Shown: one piece after another, positions 37,824 through 46,432 of the stretch | Numbering within the stretch: the stretch's first letter is position 1 | How the letters are laid out: every line of letters begins with the position of its first letter | Assembly: GCA_021648755.1 (NCBI GenBank) | Contig: JAKISG010000013.1 | Location: 1-59,347, forward strand | Direction: 5' to 3' | DNA: 59,347 bases | Source: Flavobacteriaceae bacterium | GTDB taxonomy: Bacteria > Bacteroidota > Bacteroidia > Flavobacteriales > Flavobacteriaceae | Translations under genes and position numbers: made by a program | Notes under the pieces: model-generated | Database searches by the model: none | What the model was told of the DNA's origin: nothing | Seen by the model: only the letters and a program-made list of their open reading frames with translations

Positions 37824-39014
37824 TTAAATGACTCCAAACTGTTTTCCTACTTTTATAAAAGCATTAATTGCTTTATCTAAATGTTCTTTAGTATGTGCTG
37901 CAGATAGTTGTACTCTAATTCTTGCTTTATCTTTGGGCACAACTGGAAAGAAAAATCCGATAACATAAATACCTTCTTCTAACAGTGCATTTGCCATATT
38001 TTGTGCTAATTTGGCGTCGTATAGCATAACTGGCACAATTGCAGCATCTGCTCCGACAAGGTCAAATTTTGCTTTTTTCATCTGACTTCTAAAATAATTG
38101 GTATTTTTTTCTAATTGATCTCTTAAAGAGTTGTCTTTAGTAATCATATCAAATACTTTTAAAGAAGCTCCAACAATTGCAGGAGCTAGAGAGTTTGAAA
38201 ACAAGTAAGGTCTTGAGCGCTGTCTTAAGATTTCAATAATTTCTTTTTTACCCGTTGTAAAGCCTCCCATTGCTCCGCCTAGTGCTTTGCCTAATGTTCC
38301 TGTAATAATATCAATTCTTCCTAAAACGTTTTTTAACTCTATAGTTCCACGACCTGTTTTACCAATAAACCCTGACGCGTGACATTCGTCAACCATAACT
38401 AAGGCATCGTATTTGTCTGCTAAATCACATATTTTATCTAATTGAGCAACTATGCCATCCATAGAAAAAACACCATCTGTTACAATAATTTTAAAACGAT
38501 GATTTTGTTTGTTTGCTTCAATTAATTGTTCCTCTAATGCAGTCATATCATTATTTGCATAACGATAACGTGCTGCTTTGCATAAGCGAACACCGTCAAT
38601 AATAGATGCGTGATTTAAAGCGTCTGAAATTATGGCATCTTCTTTAGTTAATAAAGGTTCAAAAACACCAGCGTTTGCATCAAATGCAGCAGCGTATAAA
38701 ATAGTATCTTCACAATGAAAAAAATCGGTTATTTTTTGTTCTAATTTTTTGTGAATATCTTGTGTACCACAAATAAATCGTACAGATGACACTCCATAGC
38801 CGTGAGAATCCATCGTGTCTTTCGCTGCTTGAATTACTTCTTTATGGTTAGATAAACCTAAATAATTATTTGCGCAAAAATTTATGACTTCTTTGCCTGC
38901 TACTTTTATAACTACATCTTGCGGTGAAGTTATAATTCGTTCTGACTTGTATAAGCCCGCATTCTCTATTTCTTGTATTTCTTTTTGTAAGTGTTCTTTT
39001 ATGTTTCCGTACAT
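37824..39014 (-). CDS. kbl: Glycine C-acetyltransferase (2-amino-3-ketobutyrate CoA ligase)
   Basis: This PLP enzyme cleaves 2-amino-3-oxobutyrate with CoA to glycine and acetyl-CoA in threonine breakdown. The 396-residue product has the Kbl-type features NFCANNYLGLSNH near 44-56, DECHASGFIGKTGRG, and the PLP lysine in ITGTLGKALGGAMGG near 246. Related alpha-oxoamine synthases (KAS, serine palmitoyltransferase) share the fold, but the motif set and the N-terminus fit Kbl best. A threonine dehydrogenase gene is not adjacent. A TATTTTTG element lies at 39033-39040 on the minus strand. Confidence 0.92.
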   Translation of the reverse strand: MYGNIKEHLQKEIQEIENAGLYKSERIITSPQDVVIKVAGKEVINFCANNYLGLSNHKEVIQAAKDTMDSHGYGVSSVRFICGTQDIHKKLEQKITDFFHCEDTILYAAAFDANAGVFEPLLTKEDAIISDALNHASIIDGVRLCKAARYRYANNDMTALEEQLIEANKQNHRFKIIVTDGVFSMDGIVAQLDKICDLADKYDALVMVDECHASGFIGKTGRGTIELKNVLGRIDIITGTLGKALGGAMGGFTTGKKEIIEILRQRSRPYLFSNSLAPAIVGASLKVFDMITKDNSLRDQLEKNTNYFRSQMKKAKFDLVGADAAIVPVMLYDAKLAQNMANALLEEGIYVIGFFFPVVPKDKARIRVQLSAAHTKEHLDKAINAFIKVGKQFGVI

Positions 39015-39032
39015 ATTTGTCTAATTTAGAAA

Positions 39033-39040
39033 CAAAAATA
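39033..39040 (-). promoter_or_regulatory. Promoter -7 element for kbl
   Basis: TATTTTTG on the minus strand (CAAAAATA in plus orientation), 18 bases before the ATG, matches TAnnTTTG. Confidence 0.55.
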
Positions 39041-39200
39041 ACTTAATTGTATAAAAAAACTAGAAGATTAATAATTAAAATTATTTTTTTAAACGATCTA
39101 TCACTTCTTGTAATTTTGCGGACTTATTAAAAGAATGCACTGAACTTTAAATTTATTACTAAACTCCTTATTGTTTATGCATTTTTGTAGGTATAGTTTT

Positions 39201-39623
39201 TTATTCAAATAAGTCTTCTTTGTCTAAATTCCTAATTGTTGATTTTCTGATAGAAAGAAAGTAAATAAAATGTATTATAAGAAATACTGACCAAATTAAA
39301 GCAGTCATATAAATAATCTTAATGTTTTCGTAATGTGATTTAAAACTAAATACAAACCAAAATATTGATACTACATTATGAGAAAGAAAAGTTGAAAGAT
39401 GAAATCTAAATCCAATATCATATATAGGAAGGTATTCATATTCTTTTCTGCCAAAGTAACGCCCATTGAACCACATTAGAATACTATAAATTATAGCAGA
39501 TAAAATTACAGCGATAATCACCTTACTTGTTATTGAGGTGCTCAACGATAATCGAAAAATGATTGTAAGTATTATTGTTGTTAAAGTGAATTTTAGTAGG
39601 TTGGGTGTTATTAATGTTTTCAT
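39201..39623 (-). CDS. Small membrane protein downstream of padR
   Basis: This 140-residue protein has about four hydrophobic segments (about 10-27, 31-50, 75-95 and 105-122) and a charged C-terminus (NLDKEDLFE). I recognise no family. The gene follows padR with a 2-base gap, so it is co-transcribed and is very likely the controlled target. PadR-type regulators often sit beside a membrane protein or transporter they repress. Transport, envelope stress or drug response are possibilities I cannot distinguish. Confidence 0.75.
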   Translation of the reverse strand: MKTLITPNLLKFTLTTIILTIIFRLSLSTSITSKVIIAVILSAIIYSILMWFNGRYFGRKEYEYLPIYDIGFRFHLSTFLSHNVVSIFWFVFSFKSHYENIKIIYMTALIWSVFLIIHFIYFLSIRKSTIRNLDKEDLFE

Positions 39624-39625
39624 AT

Positions 39626-39988
39626 TTATTTTTTTAAAAGATTATTTATTTCAGTTGAGAAGAACAATTTGATATTCCTTTCAATAAATTTTTCAAGTAA
39701 TTCAGTACCCATGTCCGTTAAAAAGTAATATTTTCGATTAGGTCCTTTATTCCCTTTTTTAATTGCAAAAGATACGATGTCAATATGTTTATATTTCCGC
39801 AGATTTCGATATAGACTCTGTTCCTCACAACTAATTGTGTTTTTCGATTTACGTTCAATGAATTCTTTGATCTCATCAACGTATTTTGACCCGTCTTTGA
39901 GTGCGAGAAATATCCATAATGTTAATTGTCCTTTTTTATATGTTTCCTCCCAAGAAGAGAGTAAATCAGGTAGTATGTCTTTTGTCAT
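39626..39988 (-). CDS. PadR-family transcriptional regulator
   Basis: This 120-residue winged-helix protein has the PadR pattern: GQLTLWIFLALKDGSKYVDEIKEFI, then EEQSLYRNLRKYKHIDIVSF (recognition helix region), then the wing GPNRKYYFLTDMG and a short C-terminal dimerisation helix. The start is the ATG at 39988, since the upstream codon in frame is TTG. PadR proteins are usually repressors of the adjacent gene. A dyad overlapping the promoter at 40017-40028 suggests autoregulation. Confidence 0.85.
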   Translation of the reverse strand: MTKDILPDLLSSWEETYKKGQLTLWIFLALKDGSKYVDEIKEFIERKSKNTISCEEQSLYRNLRKYKHIDIVSFAIKKGNKGPNRKYYFLTDMGTELLEKFIERNIKLFFSTEINNLLKK

Positions 39989-40016
39989 AATCAAATAGTA
40001 TTATTCAACTTGTATA

Positions 40017-40028
40017 GTACAAATGTAC
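40017..40028 (-). promoter_or_regulatory. padR promoter with overlapping operator-like dyad
   Basis: TACATTTG (minus strand, 40020-40027) matches TAnnTTTG and lies inside GTACATTTGTAC, whose ends are a perfect GTACA/TGTAC dyad. A repressor bound there would block the -7 element. Confidence 0.5.
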
Positions 40029-40102
40029 AACTATTTATTTAATCTCCAAATTTTATTCTGTTTTAGAGCTTTAGAGTTTTATCTGATAATAAAAAAAATC
40101 TG

Positions 40103-40110
40103 TATATTTG
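40103..40110 (+). promoter_or_regulatory. Promoter -7 element for clpS
   Basis: TATATTTG exactly matches TAnnTTTG, 18 bases before the ATG at 40129. Confidence 0.65.
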
Positions 40111-40128
40111 CAACAAATAAGAATTGTA

Positions 40129-40404
40129 ATGAGTACAAAAAAACAATATCAAGAGGGGATTGATGTCTTAGAACAAGAGGTAAATCAACATGAAATTATA
40201 CTTTGGGATGATGATTTTAATACTTTTGATTTTGTAATAGATTCTTTAATAGATATCTGTGACCATTCACCTTTACAAGCAGAGCAATGTACTATGCTAG
40301 TACATTACAAAGGAAAATGTGCAGTAAAAACAGGTGAATATGATGATTTAAAGCCAAGGTGTTCTAAATTATTATCACTTGGTTTAACGGCAGAGATAGT
40401 ATAA
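40129..40404 (+). CDS. clpS: ATP-dependent Clp protease adaptor ClpS
   Basis: ClpS delivers N-degron substrates to ClpAP. The 91-residue product has the ClpS core: HEIILWDDDFNTFDFVID near 21-38 (the Asp-rich loop and the N-end binding pocket start) and AEQCTMLVHYKGKCAVKTG. It starts at the ATG at 40129; an in-frame TTG at 40108 overlaps the promoter element and is unlikely to be used. The gene stands alone. Confidence 0.92.
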   Translation: MSTKKQYQEGIDVLEQEVNQHEIILWDDDFNTFDFVIDSLIDICDHSPLQAEQCTMLVHYKGKCAVKTGEYDDLKPRCSKLLSLGLTAEIV

Positions 40405-40515
40405 TTTCAAGTAAATTATAGAAAAAATAGACCTTTATAAATTTTTGAGTTTTCTCGCCTTTAGTACAAATTACGAAGCACTTTATAAATTTAATATTTT
40501 AATTAAAAAACGCTG

Positions 40516-40523
40516 TATCTTTG
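40516..40523 (+). promoter_or_regulatory. Promoter -7 element for the S46 peptidase
   Basis: TATCTTTG matches TAnnTTTG, 39 bases before the ATG at 40563. Confidence 0.65.
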
Positions 40524-40562
40524 TATAGTGTATAAAAAATCTAATTATTAAAACAACCAAAA

Positions 40563-42689
40563 ATGAAAATACTAAAACTACTATTTCTACTTTTAATAAT
40601 AAACTTAAATGCACAACAAGGTGGTATGTGGATTCCGTCTCAATTAGAAGGAGCAAGAGAAAAAGAAATGAAATCTTTGGGCAGTAATTTAACAGCAGCA
40701 GCAATTTATGCTATAGATAAACCAAGTTTAAAAGATGCTATCGTACATTTTAATGGCGGCTGTACAGCAGAAGTAATTTCTAAAAAAGGATTACTACTAA
40801 CTAATCATCATTGTGGTTATGGGGCAATACAAAGTCATTCTACAATAGAACACGATTATTTACAAGACGGGTTTTGGGCGTATAAACAAAAAGAAGAATT
40901 AGAAAATAAAGGTATGTTTGTTACTTTTATTAAACGGATTGATGATGTAACTGTTCCCGTTCTTAAAGGTACATTAAAAAATTTATCTAATAAAGAAAAC
41001 CAAGATATCATTAGTCAAAACATAGAGAAATTAGTAAAAAATACAAAAAAAGAAGACTGGCAAGAAGCTAATATAAAAGCATTTTATAAGGGTAATCAAT
41101 ACTTTTTATTTGTAACCGAAAAATTTAAAGATATTCGTTTAGTTGGAGCACCACCATCGAGTATAGGTAAATTTGGAGCAGATACTGATAATTGGATGTG
41201 GCCAAGACATACTGGTGATTTCTCACTATTTAGAATTTATGCAGATAAAAATAATCGTCCAGCAGAATATTCAAAAAAAAATAAACCATATAAACCAAAT
41301 CACTACTTACCAGTTTCTGTAGACGGAGTAGAAGAAGGCGATTTTACATTAGTTTTTGGATTTCCAGGAAAAACGAACAAATACCTGCCAGCAGTTGCAT
41401 TAAATCAAATTGTATCTACGCTAAACCCCGTAAAAATTGACATCAGAGATAAAGCACTAAAAATAGTTGATAAATATATGCGTAATGATAATGAAATTAA
41501 AATTCAATACGCATCTAAATTTGCAAGAATTTCTAATTATTGGAAAAAATGGATTGGTGAAAATCAAGGTATTGAAAAATCAAAAGCAATTCAGAAAAAA
41601 CAAGATTTAGAAAAAATATTTGAGCTTAAAGTAAAAGGAACCGATGATCAAAACCTATTAGCTAAATTTGATAAGTTATACAAAGAAGTAGAAGAAGTTG
41701 CACTTGCAAGAGATATATGGATAGAAACCGTTTATCGAAACGTAGAAATATTAAACGCTACTTATAGAATATATCAGTTAGAATTGGCTTCTCAAAAAGG
41801 AAAAGAGGCATTTAATGAACAGAAAGAAAATACACTAAAAAGTTTCAAGGGCTTTTATAAAAATTATAGTGCAAAAGTAGATAAAGAGGTTTTTAGGACA
41901 CTTGTTACTATGTATTTTAAGAATAACCCAAAAAAATATACTCCAGAGACAATTACAAATATAGCTGTAACCAAACTAACAAATACTATATTTTCAAATT
42001 CAAGTTTAACTAGTTTAGATAAATTAACAAAGTTGTTAGATGGTGATATGAATTCCGTTTTAAAACGTATAAATGAAGACAAAGCATACCAGTTTGGTAA
42101 AGAATTAGTATCCATTTTTTACACAAAAATAAACCCTGATTTTAATGCAATTCAAACTAAAATTGCAATAGTTCAAAAAAAATATATGAGCGCATTAATG
42201 CAACATTTTCCTGAAGAACGTTTTTTTCCAGATGCCAATAGTACGCTACGAGTAACTTACGGTCAAGTAAAAGGTTACGAGCCAAAAGATGCTGTTTATT
42301 ACAAGCCAGTTTCTAACTTAAAAGGGGTTATAGAAAAGTATGTACCAAATGATTATGAGTTCGATGTATCGGAAAAACTAATAGACTTATACAAAACTAA
42401 AGATTTTGGAAATTATGCAAAGGAGGGTAAAATACCCGTAAATTTCTTAGGTACAAATCATACAACAGGAGGTAATTCTGGCTCACCAGTTATAGATGCT
42501 AATGGTAATTTAATTGGTCTTAATTTTGATAGAGTGTGGGAAGGAACTATGAGCGATTATAACTACGACCCCGAAATATGTAGAAATATTATGGTTGATG
42601 CACGTTATATTTTATTTATAATCGATAAATATGCTGGTGCAAAACGAATTATTAAAGAAATTGATATTGTACACCCTAAAAAGAAATAG
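40563..42689 (+). CDS. S46 family dipeptidyl-peptidase, DPP11-like
   Basis: This periplasmic serine exopeptidase releases dipeptides from the N-terminus of oligopeptides. The 708-residue protein has a signal peptide (1-17), a chymotrypsin-like fold split by a helical cap, the catalytic His in LLLTNHHCGYG (His83 region), the Asp in HTGDFSLFR and the Ser in GGNSGSPVID. Specificity in the family depends on the residue after GLxFD: DPP7 has Gly and DPP11 has Arg. Here it is NFDRVWEG, so Asp/Glu specificity (DPP11) is predicted. Its role is nutritional peptide uptake, as in other Bacteroidota. Confidence 0.92.
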   Translation: MKILKLLFLLLIINLNAQQGGMWIPSQLEGAREKEMKSLGSNLTAAAIYAIDKPSLKDAIVHFNGGCTAEVISKKGLLLTNHHCGYGAIQSHSTIEHDYLQDGFWAYKQKEELENKGMFVTFIKRIDDVTVPVLKGTLKNLSNKENQDIISQNIEKLVKNTKKEDWQEANIKAFYKGNQYFLFVTEKFKDIRLVGAPPSSIGKFGADTDNWMWPRHTGDFSLFRIYADKNNRPAEYSKKNKPYKPNHYLPVSVDGVEEGDFTLVFGFPGKTNKYLPAVALNQIVSTLNPVKIDIRDKALKIVDKYMRNDNEIKIQYASKFARISNYWKKWIGENQGIEKSKAIQKKQDLEKIFELKVKGTDDQNLLAKFDKLYKEVEEVALARDIWIETVYRNVEILNATYRIYQLELASQKGKEAFNEQKENTLKSFKGFYKNYSAKVDKEVFRTLVTMYFKNNPKKYTPETITNIAVTKLTNTIFSNSSLTSLDKLTKLLDGDMNSVLKRINEDKAYQFGKELVSIFYTKINPDFNAIQTKIAIVQKKYMSALMQHFPEERFFPDANSTLRVTYGQVKGYEPKDAVYYKPVSNLKGVIEKYVPNDYEFDVSEKLIDLYKTKDFGNYAKEGKIPVNFLGTNHTTGGNSGSPVIDANGNLIGLNFDRVWEGTMSDYNYDPEICRNIMVDARYILFIIDKYAGAKRIIKEIDIVHPKKK

Positions 42690-42810
42690 TTTTATTTATA
42701 AATACTGTTGTCTGATAAAAAAGCACCATCAGAGTATGATTTTAGCGCTACCAACACTAAATTGAATTTTTGAAATAATTGACAAGGTAATTGAAGTTAC
42801 TGTTACGAAA

Positions 42811-44460
42811 TTAGCAATTTAATAATTGCTCCGCATGTTTAACAGCAGAATCTGTTAACGTTTTTCCACCAAGCATTTCGGCAATTTCATTGATACGTTC
42901 TTGGCTGTCTAGTAATTTAATATTTGTAATTGTATTGCCTTTCTCTTCTGTTTTAAAAACTTTATAATGTTGTTGCCCTTTTGCTGCAATTTGTGGTAAA
43001 TGTGTAATAGAAATTACTTGCATATTTTCGCTCATTGTTTGCATTAAGTCTGCAATACGATTAGAAATTTCACCAGAAACACCTGTATCAATTTCATCAA
43101 AAATAAGACTTGGTAAATTGGTATAATTAGATAATATGGTTTTAATTGCGAGCATTATTCTTGACATTTCACCACCAGAAGGTCCTTTTTTTAAAGGTGT
43201 AAAATCAGCACCTTTATTAGTAGAAATTAAAAATAGAATTGTATCTTTTCCGTTACTTAAAAAGGTGTCTTTTTGTATTAAGTCAAATTTAAATTTTACT
43301 TGAGACATTTCTAATTTATCTAAAGTTTGTTCTAATTGTTTAATAAAGTTAGGAATTGCTTTTTGTCTTTTTTTATGAATTGTTGCTGCTAAATCGTCTA
43401 GTTGTTTAGAAACTTTTTCAATTTCATTTTGTTTTTTGGTTAAAACAGAATTAGCGCTTGTATGAACTTTTAAATCTAATGCGCTTTTAATTTTATGTAA
43501 ACCCTCAATAGTTTCTACTTTATGTTTTTTTTGTAAGTTATAAATTAATTGCAGTCTATCATTTTGATTTTCAATCTCTAAAGGGTTATAAATTACTTCT
43601 TCATTCTGATTTTCTATTTCTTTTGTAATATCATCCAATTCTATTTTTAGACTTTTAATTCTACTAAATAAAGATTTATAAATATTAGAAAAAGAGGTGA
43701 TTTTACTAAAGTTATTCTGTAGTGAATTTAACGCTTGTAAAACACCAACCTGTTCATCATTTAAAACAGAAAGTGCTTCTAATAAATTTTGCTTTATTTC
43801 TTCTGAATGATTTAGTTTGTCTAAACTTTGCTCTAATTTTTCTTGTTCTTCAATTTGTAAATTAGCGTGCATTAACTCTTCAAATAAGTGCAAATTATAG
43901 TCATATTGCTCTTGTGATAATGCTTGTCTTTTTTCAATTTCTTGCAATTCTTTTTTTAATTTTTTATAAATAAGAAGTCCTCTAGTATAAGAATCTAAAA
44001 ACTTTTTATTTTTTGAAAACGAATCAATAATATAAAATTGATATTCATTTTTTGCTAACAATACCGTTTGATGTTGTGAGTGTACATCAATTAATTTTTC
44101 ACTCAATTCATTTAAAAGATTTAATAGAATTGGAGTATCATTAATAAAAGCACGTGATTTTCCGTTTGGTAAAATTTCACGTCTAATAATAGTCGGGCTT
44201 TCATAATCAATATCATTTGCCTTAAAAAACGAGGTTAGATGGTAATTTGAAATTTCAAATGCAGCTTCAATAATACATTTTTTATTTTTATTTTTTAAAC
44301 TAGTAAGGTCTGCCCTTTTGCCTAAAATCAATGCTAGAGCACCAAGTAAAATAGACTTACCAGCACCAGTTTCACCAGTAATAATAGACAACCCTTTTGT
44401 GAAATCTACATGTAAACTTTCAATTAATGCGTAATTTTTTATGGTTAAACTTTGAAGCAT
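42811..44460 (-). CDS. recN: DNA repair protein RecN
   Basis: RecN is an SMC-like ATPase acting in double-strand break repair. The 549-residue protein has Walker A GETGAGKS at 29-36, a long coiled-coil region (about 150-380), the signature segment LKKGPSGGEMSRIMLA and Walker B SLIFDEIDTGVSG, then THLPQIAAKGQQHY. The length is normal. The gene is monocistronic, ending 121 bases beyond the convergent S46 peptidase gene. Upstream, 44461-44651, I see no gene; the SRP RNA follows. Confidence 0.95.
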   Translation of the reverse strand: MLQSLTIKNYALIESLHVDFTKGLSIITGETGAGKSILLGALALILGKRADLTSLKNKNKKCIIEAAFEISNYHLTSFFKANDIDYESPTIIRREILPNGKSRAFINDTPILLNLLNELSEKLIDVHSQHQTVLLAKNEYQFYIIDSFSKNKKFLDSYTRGLLIYKKLKKELQEIEKRQALSQEQYDYNLHLFEELMHANLQIEEQEKLEQSLDKLNHSEEIKQNLLEALSVLNDEQVGVLQALNSLQNNFSKITSFSNIYKSLFSRIKSLKIELDDITKEIENQNEEVIYNPLEIENQNDRLQLIYNLQKKHKVETIEGLHKIKSALDLKVHTSANSVLTKKQNEIEKVSKQLDDLAATIHKKRQKAIPNFIKQLEQTLDKLEMSQVKFKFDLIQKDTFLSNGKDTILFLISTNKGADFTPLKKGPSGGEMSRIMLAIKTILSNYTNLPSLIFDEIDTGVSGEISNRIADLMQTMSENMQVISITHLPQIAAKGQQHYKVFKTEEKGNTITNIKLLDSQERINEIAEMLGGKTLTDSAVKHAEQLLNC

Positions 44461-44651
44461 TTTGTAATTAAAAAACAGAGTTACAATATTACAAAATATA
44501 TATCCAAAATAGACTAATTGACCATCATTTTTGGCAAAAGTAATACAATTTAAAAAAAATTAGCAAAGCAAAAAATTGCTATAAACTATTCTTTTGGTCT
44601 TGTCTAAAGTTTAAATTATTGTAGTTGAAATATTGAGAAAATTAAGATGGT

Positions 44652-44752
44652 AAAAATGGCAAGCTACCTACATCACACTGCTACAACCTAATACCTTTGC
44701 TGCGTTCCCGCCCTGGAGGATTCAAAGGGAGCTAGTTGTGTAGGACTTGCCG
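44652..44752 (-). ncRNA. ffs: Signal recognition particle RNA (small bacterial type)
   Basis: On the minus strand the ends pair (GGCAAG at the 5' end with CTTGCC at the 3' end), followed by a T-run. The SRP apical domain is present as CCAGGGCGGGAACGCAGC, giving the GGAA loop and the asymmetric loop bound by Ffh. The size, about 100 nt, fits the Alu-less bacterial type. A TAGTTTTG promoter element (44756-44763, minus strand) lies directly upstream. Confidence 0.88.
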
Positions 44753-44755
44753 ATG

Positions 44756-44763
44756 CAAAACTA
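44756..44763 (-). promoter_or_regulatory. Promoter -7 element for the SRP RNA
   Basis: TAGTTTTG on the minus strand matches TAnnTTTG and sits about 4 bases before the RNA 5' stem. Confidence 0.6.
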
Positions 44764-44835
44764 CAACACAATTCTAAATACACCATAAAAAATGTAACTT
44801 ATTTTTAAAAAATCTAACTAATTAAATATAATTAG

Positions 44836-44843
44836 TATTTTTG
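44836..44843 (+). promoter_or_regulatory. Promoter -7 element for the DUF4199 gene
   Basis: TATTTTTG matches TAnnTTTG, 23 bases before the ATG at 44867. Confidence 0.6.
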
Positions 44844-44866
44844 TAGTACTTAATAAATCAAATTCT

Positions 44867-45397
44867 ATGAAAGATCAAGAAATAAGTACAAGACCCGTAA
44901 TTTTAAATTACGGTGTAATTTTAGGAGTAGTTTCCATTTTATTTGCAGTAGCATTATATGCGGTAAATGGTATTTCAACAGAAAGACCTTTTTGGCAGAA
45001 AGCAGTTAGTATACTAATAATTATTTATATTATAATTCTAGGAATTAGGAAATTTAAAGAACTTAATAACGGTATTTTATCACTAGGACAAGCAATGAAA
45101 GCAGGTCTTGGAATATCTTTAATTGGTGGTTTAATAAATGGTGTTTATATTTTTATCTTTTTTGGTTATATAGAACCTGATTTTATAAATCAAATAATGG
45201 AAACTGCTCAAGAAACAATGCTAGAACAAAATCCTGATATGAATGATGACCAAATAGAATTAGCAATGAGTATATCTAGTAAATTTGCTTCACCAAGAGC
45301 AATGCTCTTATTTTCAGTAATTGGAAATTTATTTTTTGGAGCAATAATCTCTTTAATTGGAGGGGTAACAATGAAAAAAGAAGAAGAAGTTTATTAA
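44867..45397 (+). CDS. DUF4199 domain membrane protein
   Basis: This 176-residue integral membrane protein has four hydrophobic segments (about 15-33, 42-60, 74-96 and 145-170). The second loop GILSLGQAMKAGLGISLIGGLING and the LAMSISSKF region place it in the DUF4199 family, widespread in Bacteroidota and without known function. Its stop lies 13 bases before the GT2 gene, so the two form a short operon. A link to glycolipid or undecaprenyl-sugar metabolism is suggested by this pairing, but is only an inference. Confidence 0.88.
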   Translation: MKDQEISTRPVILNYGVILGVVSILFAVALYAVNGISTERPFWQKAVSILIIIYIIILGIRKFKELNNGILSLGQAMKAGLGISLIGGLINGVYIFIFFGYIEPDFINQIMETAQETMLEQNPDMNDDQIELAMSISSKFASPRAMLLFSVIGNLFFGAIISLIGGVTMKKEEEVY

Positions 45398-45410
45398 AAT
45401 TGTATTTTAA

Positions 45411-46352
45411 ATGAATATATCCGTAGTAATTCCTCTTTTAAATGAAGCGGAATCTTTGCCCGAATTACATGATTGGATTGTAAGAGTTATGCAGTATAAT
45501 TCATATTCTTATGAAATACTATTTATAGATGATGGTAGTACCGATGGTTCTTGGAAAGTAATTCAAGAATTAAGGCAAAAAAATAACCATGTAAAAGGGA
45601 TTCGTTTCCAAACCAATTACGGTAAATCACAGGCCTTAAATGCAGGGTTTAAAGTAGTAAAAGGTGATGTGGTTATTACTATGGATGCAGATTTACAAGA
45701 CAGCCCAGATGAAATACCCGAATTATACAACTTAATAATAAAAGAAAAATTTGATCTAATTTCTGGCTGGAAAAAAAAACGCTACGATTCTAAAATCAGA
45801 AAAAACATACCCTCAAAATTATTTAATGCCGTTGCGAGAAAAACTTCAGGCTTAAAACTACATGATTTTAATTGCGGGTTAAAAGCATATAAAAATGAAG
45901 TAGTTAAAAATATAGATGTCTATGGAGAAATGCATAGATATATTCCTGTACTTGCAAAAAATGCAGGTTATACCAAAATTGATGAAAAAGTGGTAGTGCA
46001 CCAAGCTAGAAAGTACGGAAAAACTAAATTCGGAATAAGTCGTTTCATTAATGGATTTTTAGATTTAATAACTATTTGGTTTTTATCTAGATTTGGTAAA
46101 AGCCCTATGCACTTATTTGGCTTACTGGGTTCTCTAATTTTTGGTATAGGATTTTTGTTTGCACTCTATTTAGGGTTTGACAAATTATTTCTACATCAAA
46201 CAAGCAGATTAATTACACAAAGACCAGAATTTTACATTGCACTTACCAGTATGATTATCGGTACACAACTTTTTTTAGCAGGTTTTGTAGGTGAAATTAT
46301 TTTACGTAATAATACTAATCAAGAGCGTTATAAAATTAAAAATAAGATTTAA
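45411..46352 (+). CDS. Family 2 glycosyltransferase (dolichyl/undecaprenyl-phosphate type)
   Basis: This 313-residue enzyme has a cytoplasmic GT-A domain (SVVIPLLNEAESLPEL near 4-19, FIDDGSTDGS near 40-49, TMDADLQDSP near 88-97) and two C-terminal membrane helices (about 235-258 and 275-298). This layout is that of DPM1/ArnC-like transferases, which attach a sugar to a polyprenyl phosphate on the inner membrane. It is co-transcribed with the DUF4199 gene. The sugar donor cannot be told. Confidence 0.9.
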   Translation: MNISVVIPLLNEAESLPELHDWIVRVMQYNSYSYEILFIDDGSTDGSWKVIQELRQKNNHVKGIRFQTNYGKSQALNAGFKVVKGDVVITMDADLQDSPDEIPELYNLIIKEKFDLISGWKKKRYDSKIRKNIPSKLFNAVARKTSGLKLHDFNCGLKAYKNEVVKNIDVYGEMHRYIPVLAKNAGYTKIDEKVVVHQARKYGKTKFGISRFINGFLDLITIWFLSRFGKSPMHLFGLLGSLIFGIGFLFALYLGFDKLFLHQTSRLITQRPEFYIALTSMIIGTQLFLAGFVGEIILRNNTNQERYKIKNKI

Positions 46353-46404
46353 AGTAAGTGTTAGTCTAGAGTTAATATTTTAAATCCAGTTTCTATTTTT
46401 AACG

Positions 46405-46412
46405 TACCTTTG
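46405..46412 (+). promoter_or_regulatory. Promoter -7 element for the phosphohexomutase gene
   Basis: TACCTTTG matches TAnnTTTG, 20 bases before the ATG at 46433. Confidence 0.6.
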
Positions 46413-46432
46413 TAACAATCAAAAAATGAATA

